This document shows positions 11,600 through 16,996 of a stretch of 16,996 nt of DNA, one piece after another (position 1 is the stretch's first letter; every line of letters starts with the position of its first letter). A model generated the notes under the pieces. The model was not told the DNA's origin, made no database searches, and was given only the letters and a program-made list of their open reading frames with translations. The position numbers were made by a program, and so were the translations under genes. The DNA lies in NCBI GenBank assembly GCA_001777995.1, contig MFFV01000055.1:1-16996 (forward strand). Direction: 5' to 3'. Source of the DNA: Candidatus Falkowbacteria bacterium RIFCSPLOWO2_02_FULL_45_15 (GTDB taxonomy: Bacteria > Patescibacteriota > Patescibacteriia > Patescibacteriales > XYC2-FULL-47-12).

Positions 11600-12159
11600 G
11601 CAAACAACCCGATAATTTCCGCCGGCGCTAAAACATGCCCGGCCATTGCTTGCTCTAAATATTGCTTGGTCGTCTTACTATCCAAATCTAACGTCGTATC
11701 TAACGCGTACAGCTTAAAAAAGTAGCGGTGCTCGCCAAAGGGCGGACAGGGTTCGCCGTAACTTGTTTTGCCAAAATCGTTTATGCCTTGCGTGGCGCCT
11801 GCCGGTACGCTGCCTTCGCTAATCTCGCTTGTGTCCGGCGCGATATTAAAAACAACCCAATGTACCCAAGTCCCCCGCGGCGCGTCCGGGTCATCAACGA
11901 TTAAAGCTAAACTTTTTGCTCCTGCCGGCACCTCGTTGATCGTTAGCGGCGGATTGATATTTGTACCTTGGCAACCGTACTTATCCGGCAAGTAATCGCT
12001 ATTTTTAAATTGTGGGCTGGTTAATTGCATATTATTAGTAACATTAATAACCGGCTGGCTGATAACCCCGCCCGCCGGCTTAATCTCCTTTTTTGCGCAC
12101 GCCGAGATTAAAAAAATAGCGCTTAATAGAATTACTGTCGTCAATAATTTTTTGAACAT
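11590..12159 (-). CDS. PEBP-family (YbhB/YbcL, Raf-kinase-inhibitor-like) lipoprotein
   Basis: A 189-aa protein. Residues 1-20 are a signal peptide ending in a lipobox (LISAC), so C21 should be lipidated and the protein tethered outside the membrane. The rest is a single phosphatidylethanolamine-binding-protein domain: DDPDAPRGTWVHWVVFNI (89-106) and GEPCPPFGEHRYFFKLYALD (135-154) carry the conserved ligand-pocket Asp, Pro and His residues. Family members bind phospholipid head groups or small anions; the cellular role of bacterial members is poorly known. The gene follows mnmA at 62 nt on the same strand, separated by a degenerate repeat tract. Neither a Shine-Dalgarno site nor a clear promoter is seen. 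Confidence 0.9.
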   Translation of the reverse strand: MFKKLLTTVILLSAIFLISACAKKEIKPAGGVISQPVINVTNNMQLTSPQFKNSDYLPDKYGCQGTNINPPLTINEVPAGAKSLALIVDDPDAPRGTWVHWVVFNIAPDTSEISEGSVPAGATQGINDFGKTSYGEPCPPFGEHRYFFKLYALDTTLDLDSKTTKQYLEQAMAGHVLAPAEIIGLFARK

Positions 12160-12169
12160 ATATATTTAT

Positions 12170-12237
12170 CAGTGGCTAGTTATTTACTACTCATTACTCT
12201 TCACTCATTACTAATTACTGGTTACTGGCTATTCTTA
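12170..12237. repeat. Degenerate ATTACT repeat tract at the mnmA 3' end
   Basis: Variants of CATTACT, AATTACT and GGTTACT follow one another through this stretch. The mnmA stop codon (TAA, 12222-12224) and its last residues (KNSQ) are encoded by the tract, so the repeat appears to have supplied or replaced the end of the gene. Confidence 0.6.
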
Positions 12238-13388
12238 ATTATACCACCCCCCAAGCAAATGTCATTATCGTAAATTACGAGCGATTGCCCCGGCGCTGCC
12301 GCCGGCGGTAATTTACCGAACTTAATTTCATAGACGCCAACTTTTAACTTTTTAACTTTACAACTTTCCAACTTTTGCAAGTGCCTAAGCCTCGCCTGAT
12401 ACTTTTTTCCAACAACCGGCTCTCCCCCAATCCAATTAACTTTATAAATTTTAATGTCATTGCGAGCCGCAGGCGAAGCAATCTCCTGAACTTTCCGTTG
12501 GTTTACAACAATAGTATTTTTCCTCACATCTTTGCCCACGACATAGTACGGCTTATCCTGCGTCGTCTTTTTAGTAATGACAAACCCGTGCCGCTGGCCG
12601 AGCGTTAAAAAAAACGCGCCGTCGTGGTAACCGATAACTTCACCTTTAACATTCAATGCTTGGCCGCGCTTTGGTTTTAAATATTTTTTTAAAAATTCCT
12701 TCAGCCCGATTTTGCCGACGAAACAAATTCCTTGGCTGTCCGGTTTCTCCGCGTTGGGCAAACCGAATTTGCGCGCCAACGCCCGCACTTCGCTTTTTTT
12801 ATATTGCCCGATTGGCAACAAACAATGCTTCAGTTGGCTTTGAGTTAGTTGCCACAAAAAATACGACTGGTCTTTGGTTGCATCAACTCCTTGCAACAAC
12901 TTAATTTTAGATTTATGATTTATGGTTTTAAATTTTTTTGGAGTTATGGATTTGGGGTTTGAGATTTGATTAGAAATTAGAAATTCGTCATTAGAAATTA
13001 TCGCGTAGTGTCCGGTCGCAATGTAATCCGCCCCTTGTTTTAACGCCCAGCGTAAAAATTCCCCAAACTTAATTGTTTTGTTGCATGTCACATCCGGGTT
13101 CGGCGTTCGCCCAAGCTTATACTCGCGGACCATATAATCCGCCACTTCTTTTTTGTACTCGGCTGACAAGTCCAAAGTTTTAAAGGGAATGCCGAGTTGC
13201 ATCGCCGCTTTCATCGCCTCCCGTCGCTCCGCCGGCCAGTTGCAATTTCCCCATCGCTCATCCCAAATTTTAATAAAAACTCCCGTCACGTCATGGCCCT
13301 GCTGTTTTAATAACGCCGTGGCCACGGAACTATCGACTCCGCCAGACAAACCTACGAAAACTTCTTTATTTTTAGTATCATTTTTCAT
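12222..13388 (-). CDS. mnmA: tRNA-specific 2-thiouridylase MnmA, with three repeat-derived insertions
   Basis: A 388-aa enzyme that activates U34 of tRNA-Lys, Glu and Gln with ATP and inserts sulfur to give 2-thiouridine. Motifs are the PP-loop GLSGGVDSSVA (13-23), nucleophile region NPDVTCNKTIKFG (C102), GHYA (126-129), GVDATKDQSYFLWQ (167-180), persulfide cysteine DSQGICFVGK (C222) and LTLGQRHG (261-268), so the catalytic parts are intact. Three segments are extra compared with relatives: residues 131-163 (AT-rich DNA), 302-312 (IASPAARNDI, a GC-rich repeat) and about 337-349 (AACTTT tandem repeat). The start at 13388 is preferred over an in-frame ATG at 13457, because the SGG loop normally follows about a dozen residues and a promoter lies between the two. 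Confidence 0.95.
   Translation of the reverse strand: MKNDTKNKEVFVGLSGGVDSSVATALLKQQGHDVTGVFIKIWDERWGNCNWPAERREAMKAAMQLGIPFKTLDLSAEYKKEVADYMVREYKLGRTPNPDVTCNKTIKFGEFLRWALKQGADYIATGHYAIISNDEFLISNQISNPKSITPKKFKTINHKSKIKLLQGVDATKDQSYFLWQLTQSQLKHCLLPIGQYKKSEVRALARKFGLPNAEKPDSQGICFVGKIGLKEFLKKYLKPKRGQALNVKGEVIGYHDGAFFLTLGQRHGFVITKKTTQDKPYYVVGKDVRKNTIVVNQRKVQEIASPAARNDIKIYKVNWIGGEPVVGKKYQARLRHLQKLESCKVKKLKVGVYEIKFGKLPPAAAPGQSLVIYDNDICLGGGIIKNSQ
12339..12378. repeat. Tandem AACTTT repeat (period 7-8) inside mnmA
   Basis: Five AACTTT units follow each other at 7-8-bp spacing. On the coding strand they give LQKLESCKVKKLKVG. Because the period is not a multiple of three, the frame shifts between units yet stays open. 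Confidence 0.8.
12456..12485. repeat. GC-rich hairpin repeat inside mnmA
   Basis: ATTGC (12459-12463) and GCAAT (12477-12481), plus inner GCC/GGC, form an interrupted hairpin. Its translation EIASPAARND is, from memory, a common product of a widespread bacterial repeat. It replaces a short loop of MnmA. Confidence 0.7.
12900..12998. repeat. AT-rich repeat-like insertion inside mnmA
   Basis: The segment is built from ATTAGAAATT, GATTTATGATTTATGG and GGATTTGGGGTTTGAG variants and encodes about 33 residues (SNDEFLISNQISNPKS..., rich in S, N, K and I). It lies between GHYAI and KLLQGVD, which are nearly adjacent in relatives. The ATTAGAAATT word also occurs in the dus-pcm spacer. Confidence 0.65.
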
Positions 13389-13397
13389 AATATACCT

Positions 13398-13426
13398 ATT
13401 ACAGCATAAGCAATGAGCAAAATCAA
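13398..13426 (-). promoter_or_regulatory. Promoter for mnmA (near-leaderless)
   Basis: On the minus strand TTGATT (13426-13421), 17 nt, TGTAAT (13403-13398). The predicted start at about 13391 is three bases before the ATG at 13388. Confidence 0.55.
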
Positions 13427-13450
13427 CTACATTAATCTCGTACAAACTAA

Positions 13451-13493
13451 AAAGCACAGGCGCTTCTACGCTTCCCCGTGCTTTCTTTTTTTT
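13451..13493 (-). terminator. Terminator at the end of the pst-phoU operon
   Basis: AAAGCAC (13451-13457) pairs with GTGCTTT (13478-13484), with further GG/CC and GCG/CGC pairs inside. The minus-strand transcript ends in GTGCTTTTT. The plus strand also carries a long T run (13486-13493), so it may act both ways. It lies 15-57 nt after the phoU stop. Confidence 0.7.
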
Positions 13494-13507
13494 ACCGCAA
13501 TTAAAAA

Positions 13508-14482
13508 TTATTTATCCTCCAAAATAGCGAGGTCAATGGTTACTTCGGCAATGTTAGAAGTATAGGCGCGCAAACGGTTCAAACTATCACAAGCCAGAGC
13601 CGCCTCCAAATAATCGCTCTTCACGGCGGCTTTATACAACTGGCTAATTTCAGCCGCGGCGCGATTAACCACTTTCAGAGCGCCGTACGCTCCCTCTTTT
13701 TTTATGTCTTTGGAAAAACTAATCGCCTGCTTTAACAAAGGCAAAATTTTATCAGCGGTCTGCTGAAATTTCTTTTTAAAGCCCGGCGGCGCTTGCTTGT
13801 TGAGCTTGGCAACCGCAGCGATTTTAACGGCATGGTCGGCCATCCGTTCAAATTGAGTCGCTACTTTGCGATAGTATATCGCGCGCGACAAGGTGCAGCC
13901 AACCTGCTCTTCGGTAGTTTTACCCTGCACTAACGCCCAAAAGTTACGCAGCATCAAAAAATATAATTTATCCACCTCAATGTCACGGTCAATGATGCTC
14001 TGCGCTGAAACTTTGTCATTTATCAAAAACGTCGCGACTGCCTCATTGGCCATGGCTTCAGACATGGCACAAATTTGATTTACTGTTTGTAAAAAAGTAA
14101 TTCTGCGCGAACTCAGCACGCTTTGAACAACTATACTATCCGCCATATCTTCAAGAATCTCAAAACCAATTAAACCGCCAATGACTTCTTTAACCTTTGA
14201 TTTTTTCTCACCCTTTACGCCGATTATGGTAATATGATCCGCACTGGCAATGTACAGCGCGATTATTTCCTGAGCGATATCATCCAAAGCTAACGCATGA
14301 ACATTGAGCGTACGCTGATAATCGCACTGACTAAAATTCGGATGAATTAAAAGCTCGCCGGTGCTACGAACAGAAACATTTACCTCATCTTGTTCTTTTA
14401 GGCTGTGCTGCGTAATCCACTTCTTCGGCAAAGTAATAATGTAGCTGGATCCGCCTGTTTGTTGAATTTTTCGAGTTAACAT
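13508..14482 (-). CDS. phoU: Archaeal-type PhoU: AbrB/SpoVT DNA-binding domain fused to PhoU
   Basis: A 324-aa protein. Residues 1-47 (LTRKIQQTGGSSYIITLPKKWI ... GELLIHP) form a swapped-hairpin AbrB/SpoVT DNA-binding domain. Residues about 120-320 are helical bundles of PhoU type, with acidic motifs FERMADHAVKIA (215-226) and DRDIEVDKLYF (164-174) that in the family bind metal. Ordinary bacterial PhoU is about 220-240 aa and lacks the N-terminal domain; the fused form is one I know mainly from Archaea. It probably senses transporter state and directly regulates transcription of phosphate genes, perhaps replacing a PhoR-PhoB pair; this is inference. It is the last gene after pstB, at 43 nt, with its own strong promoter and a predicted leader of only two bases. 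Confidence 0.9.
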   Translation of the reverse strand: MLTRKIQQTGGSSYIITLPKKWITQHSLKEQDEVNVSVRSTGELLIHPNFSQCDYQRTLNVHALALDDIAQEIIALYIASADHITIIGVKGEKKSKVKEVIGGLIGFEILEDMADSIVVQSVLSSRRITFLQTVNQICAMSEAMANEAVATFLINDKVSAQSIIDRDIEVDKLYFLMLRNFWALVQGKTTEEQVGCTLSRAIYYRKVATQFERMADHAVKIAAVAKLNKQAPPGFKKKFQQTADKILPLLKQAISFSKDIKKEGAYGALKVVNRAAAEISQLYKAAVKSDYLEAALACDSLNRLRAYTSNIAEVTIDLAILEDK

Positions 14483-14490
14483 ATATGCTT

Positions 14491-14519
14491 ATTATAGCAA
14501 AATAAGTAGTCATACTCAA
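14491..14519 (-). promoter_or_regulatory. Internal promoter for phoU (near-leaderless)
   Basis: On the minus strand TTGAGT (14519-14514), 17 nt, perfect TATAAT (14496-14491). The predicted start near 14484 is two bases before the ATG at 14482. It lies in the pstB-phoU gap, so phoU can be made without the transporter. Confidence 0.7.
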
Positions 14520-14525
14520 GATAAA

Positions 14526-15356
14526 TTAGCCAAACTCCCCCTTGACGTATGCGGCGGTTAACTGATGCCGGGGATTGGTAAAAATATTTTTTTTGGTGTC
14601 ATACTCCACCAATTCGCCTAAGTGAAAAAAGGCGACATAATCAGAAATACGGCTCGCCTGCTGAATGTTGTGCGTAACAATGATAACCGTGTAGCTATCT
14701 TTGAGTTTTAAAACCAGCTCTTCAATTTTTTTGGTCGCCATCGGATCAAGATCGGAAGTCGGTTCATCCAGAAGTATGACCTCGGGCTTAACCGCAATTG
14801 CCCGGGCAATGCACAAACGCTGCTGCTGACCGCCGGAGAGTCCGTAAGCGGATTTAAACAAACGATCTTTCACCTCACCCCAAAGCGCCGCCTCTTTCAG
14901 GCTTTCTCTGACGATACCGTCCAGTTTGTCTTTGCTTGCTTCCACTTCTGACGCGCTTTTTCTTTTTTTAAACTTTTTTATAATACCGGACAACCCCCAA
15001 TATCCGCCTACTTCATTATTAACCAGCGGGCCGTAGGCAATATTGTCATAAATTGACTTGGGAAATGGGGTCGGGTTTTGAAACACCATGCCTATTTGTT
15101 TTCGTAACGCGGTAACATCAACATCGCCATGATAAATGTTTTTGCCATTAAAAATAACCTCGCCTTCAATGTTGGTGTTTTCCATTGTATCCAGCAGGCG
15201 GTTGAGCGAACGCAAAAAAGTAGACTTGCCGCAGCCGGAAGGGCCGATCAGCGCGACCACGGTATGGCGCGGAATGTCTATTGAGACGTTTTTTACGGCG
15301 TGGACGGAATGGTTATACCAAACATTCAAATTTTTGACCGCGATTACGGTATCCAT
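14526..15356 (-). CDS. pstB: Phosphate ABC transporter ATP-binding protein
   Basis: A 276-aa cytoplasmic ATPase that powers phosphate import by PstC-PstA. Walker A is GPSGCGKST (38-46), the Q-loop FQNPTPFP (92-99), the signature LSGGQQQR (173-180), Walker B VILLDEPTSDLDP (193-205) and the H-loop THN. Family hallmarks include NTNIEGEVIFNGKNIY and FHLGELVEYD. Two departures are visible. First, the D-loop reads SDLD where PstB usually has SALD. Second, residues about 112-143 are longer and lysine-rich (GYWGLSGIIKKFKKRKSASE), an insertion of roughly 20-25 residues in the helical subdomain that normally faces the membrane subunits. The ATG is two bases after the pstA stop, which implies coupled translation. 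Confidence 0.96.
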   Translation of the reverse strand: MDTVIAVKNLNVWYNHSVHAVKNVSIDIPRHTVVALIGPSGCGKSTFLRSLNRLLDTMENTNIEGEVIFNGKNIYHGDVDVTALRKQIGMVFQNPTPFPKSIYDNIAYGPLVNNEVGGYWGLSGIIKKFKKRKSASEVEASKDKLDGIVRESLKEAALWGEVKDRLFKSAYGLSGGQQQRLCIARAIAVKPEVILLDEPTSDLDPMATKKIEELVLKLKDSYTVIIVTHNIQQASRISDYVAFFHLGELVEYDTKKNIFTNPRHQLTAAYVKGEFG

Positions 15357-15358
15357 AG

Positions 15359-16210
15359 TTATTGAATTTTATATTTAGAACGAAAATAGTAACGCAAAAT
15401 AATTGCCCCCAAACTCAAAATAAAAACCAAAACAATCAAGACCAGCGCCGTGCCGCTCGCGTACTCTACCGCCCGAGGATCACTGTGTTGTGTCGCTAAA
15501 ATAAAAGAATGATAGGGCAGAGCCATAAATTTGTCAAGCGGCGATGTTGGTAATTTAGTAAGGTAAAACGTGGCGCCGACCATAATAATTGGCGCTGTCT
15601 CTCCCATGGCCCGGGCAATGCCGACAATGCCTCCCGTGAGCGAGGCCGGCAGCACCAAAGGCAGCGCAACCTGCTTAATGGTCTGCCACTTAGTCGCTCC
15701 CAGCGCCAGGCTGGATTCGCGCAAGGCGGGCGGCACCGCCTGCAGCGCCTCAACCGCCGCCGTAATAATCCAGGGCAAGGTCATGGCCGACAGCGTTAAA
15801 ACCGCCGCCAACAGCGAAGTGCCCAGACGCATCAGGTAGACAAAAACCCCCAAACCAAACAAACCGTACACTACCGAGGGCACGCCCGCGAGGTTGCGAA
15901 TGGCCACTTCAATGCTGCGCCGCCAAAAATTCTGACGGCCGTATTCGGTTAAATAAATCGCCGCGCCGATGCCCAGCGGAAAGCTGCACAAGGTAACGCC
16001 CACTCCCAGGTAAAACGAGCCCAGTATCGCCGGCCAAATGCCGCCGGCCGCAATGTCTTGATGCTGCCACAGGCCGGTCAAAAACTGCCAGCTGATTACC
16101 CGGTAGCCGGCCAGGCCAATCAGCGCCAGCGCGGCCAATAACAATAAAATGCCGGCGTAGGCGCTGGCTTTAATGCAGAAAAAACCAATTGTTTCGCTCT
16201 TTTTCAACAT
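15359..16210 (-). CDS. pstA: Phosphate ABC transporter permease PstA
   Basis: A 283-aa membrane permease with about six transmembrane helices. The cytoplasmic coupling motif ESSLALGATKWQTIKQVALPLVLPASLTGG, read in parts around residues 165-195, is the EAA-type loop of binding-protein-dependent permeases. GETAPIIMVG and the upstream NLAGVPSVVYGLFGL are PstA landmarks. The ATG at 16210 is chosen over an in-frame TTG at 16237, because the latter would overlap pstC by 25 bases; from 16210 the gap to the pstC stop is two bases. It is tightly packed between pstC and pstB in one operon. Confidence 0.95.
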   Translation of the reverse strand: MLKKSETIGFFCIKASAYAGILLLLAALALIGLAGYRVISWQFLTGLWQHQDIAAGGIWPAILGSFYLGVGVTLCSFPLGIGAAIYLTEYGRQNFWRRSIEVAIRNLAGVPSVVYGLFGLGVFVYLMRLGTSLLAAVLTLSAMTLPWIITAAVEALQAVPPALRESSLALGATKWQTIKQVALPLVLPASLTGGIVGIARAMGETAPIIMVGATFYLTKLPTSPLDKFMALPYHSFILATQHSDPRAVEYASGTALVLIVLVFILSLGAIILRYYFRSKYKIQ

Positions 16211-16212
16211 AA

Positions 16213-16996
16213 TTATATTGATTTTTTCTTCAGCCAAAAGTCAACGAAAATATTTAACAAAAAAGTTATCAAAAACAGCAGCAAGCCAACGGCAAACAGA
16301 GCGTGCCAGTGCAGGCTGTTGACAACGACTTCTTTGATTTCAATCGCGATGGTAGCGGTCATCGGCCGCACCGGGGAAAGCGGGGAACGCGGCCAGGCCA
16401 AGCTGTTGCCGGCCACCATTAACACTATCATGGTTTCACCGATAATGCGCCCAAAGCCAAGCATCACCGAAGCAACGATGCCGGAAAGCGCCGCCGGCAC
16501 GCTCACCCGCCAAATCGTTTCCCACTGGCTGGCTCCCAGCGCGTAACTCGCTTCGCGCAGTCGCGGACTCACGCTGGATAGCGCGTCCTCACTGATGCTG
16601 GCAATGGTCGGCAGAGCGGTAAAAGCAACCAATACGGCGGCGGTTAAAGCGTTTAGTCCGTTGGATAACCCGAACAGGCGGGCGGTAACCGGCGCCAAAA
16701 ATAACAGGCCAATCAAACCCAAGACCACCGAGGGAATGCTGGCGATCATTTCCACCACCGGTTTCAGAAATTCTTTGACTGCCCGGCGGGCGATTTCCGA
16801 CAAATACACCGCCGTCCCCAAACCGAAAGGAAGCGCGATGATCAAAGCCAGCGCTGATATGATAAATGTACTATATACGAGCGACAGCGTTCCCCAGAGC
16901 GGCGCGTGGTAGGAGGTTGGATTCCAAACCGCGCCAAACAAAAACTCTCCGAGACTGATACTGCCAATAATACGAAAGGCGTTAACGACCAAAAAG
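16213..16996 (-). CDS. pstC: Phosphate ABC transporter permease PstC (5' end beyond the window)
   Basis: About 260 residues of the C-terminal part of PstC are visible and the frame stays open to the right edge, so the true N-terminus, likely with the first membrane helix, is missing. About five transmembrane helices remain. Landmarks are SLGEFLFGAVWNPTSYHAPLWG near the start, LKPVVEMIASIPSVVLGLIGL, the EAA-like loop REASYALGASQWETIWRVSVPAA, and GFGRIIGETMIVLMVAGNS. It is the partner of PstA in the phosphate channel. A pstS gene for the binding protein is expected further upstream, outside this window. Confidence 0.95.
   Translation of the reverse strand, partial: FLVVNAFRIIGSISLGEFLFGAVWNPTSYHAPLWGTLSLVYSTFIISALALIIALPFGLGTAVYLSEIARRAVKEFLKPVVEMIASIPSVVLGLIGLLFLAPVTARLFGLSNGLNALTAAVLVAFTALPTIASISEDALSSVSPRLREASYALGASQWETIWRVSVPAALSGIVASVMLGFGRIIGETMIVLMVAGNSLAWPRSPLSPVRPMTATIAIEIKEVVVNSLHWHALFAVGLLLFLITFLLNIFVDFWLKKKSI

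Noticed and set aside
13389..13457. Longer mnmA start adding 23 residues
   Set aside because: The extension is not MnmA-like and would run through the promoter and into the terminator region.
16211..16237. Longer pstA start at a TTG codon
   Set aside because: It would overlap pstC by 25 bases; the ATG at 16210 gives a two-base gap, like the pstA-pstB junction.

Overview
The window most likely comes from a member of the Candidate Phyla Radiation (Patescibacteria, Parcubacteria-like). This is inferred, not proven. The grounds are several families of short palindromic and AT-rich repeats lying between genes and inside reading frames (including the RLPAGRQG-type insertion I associate with these genomes), compact gene spacing, few Shine-Dalgarno sequences, and a mixture of ordinary bacterial housekeeping genes with large unrecognised envelope proteins. 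The standard genetic code fits every gene.

Layout. At the left edge is the 3' end of an unrecognised gene, overlapped by a strong promoter that serves a small membrane protein (240-599) with its own terminator. From 819 to 8337 every gene is on the minus strand. Read in transcription direction these are: an unrecognised 220-aa protein (8337-7675); a 746-aa exported, cysteine-rich, low-complexity and coiled-coil protein (7269-5029) behind a leader of about 210 nt; a tRNA-dihydrouridine synthase; protein-L-isoaspartate methyltransferase (pcm); tRNA-Gly(UCC); a membrane-anchored parallel beta-helix protein; and methionine sulfoxide reductase B (msrB). A ferric reductase/NOX-like flavocytochrome (8436-9770, plus) diverges from the 220-aa gene across a short intergenic region with interleaved promoters and a perfect 16-bp palindrome. 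Then come bcp-nfo (minus; peroxiredoxin and endonuclease IV), a 58-aa plus-strand gene with strong expression signals, a PEBP-family lipoprotein (minus), mnmA (minus), and the phosphate-uptake operon pstC-pstA-pstB-phoU (minus, pstC cut by the right edge).

How genes work together. pstC, pstA and pstB encode the membrane and ATPase parts of a high-affinity phosphate transporter. The phoU gene that follows encodes an AbrB-type DNA-binding domain fused to PhoU, an architecture I know mainly from Archaea, and it has its own near-leaderless promoter. Four genes deal with oxidative damage or redox: msrB, the flavocytochrome, bcp and nfo. Three act on tRNA: dus, mnmA and tRNA-Gly.

The most striking feature is the repeat load. 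(1) A 75-bp element with about 14-bp terminal inverted repeats and an internal hairpin occurs at 9771-9845 and 11453-11527, and as a 139-bp tandem dimer at 680-818. All three loci lie between the 3' ends of convergent genes. (2) An 83-bp element at 4825-4907 has perfect 25-bp inverted arms, each of which is a hairpin. (3) Other repeats sit in frame inside conserved enzymes: msrB (one), dus (one) and mnmA (three). Three genes (the flavocytochrome, mnmA, phoU) have promoters placed so that transcription should begin 2-3 nt before the ATG, which suggests leaderless mRNAs.
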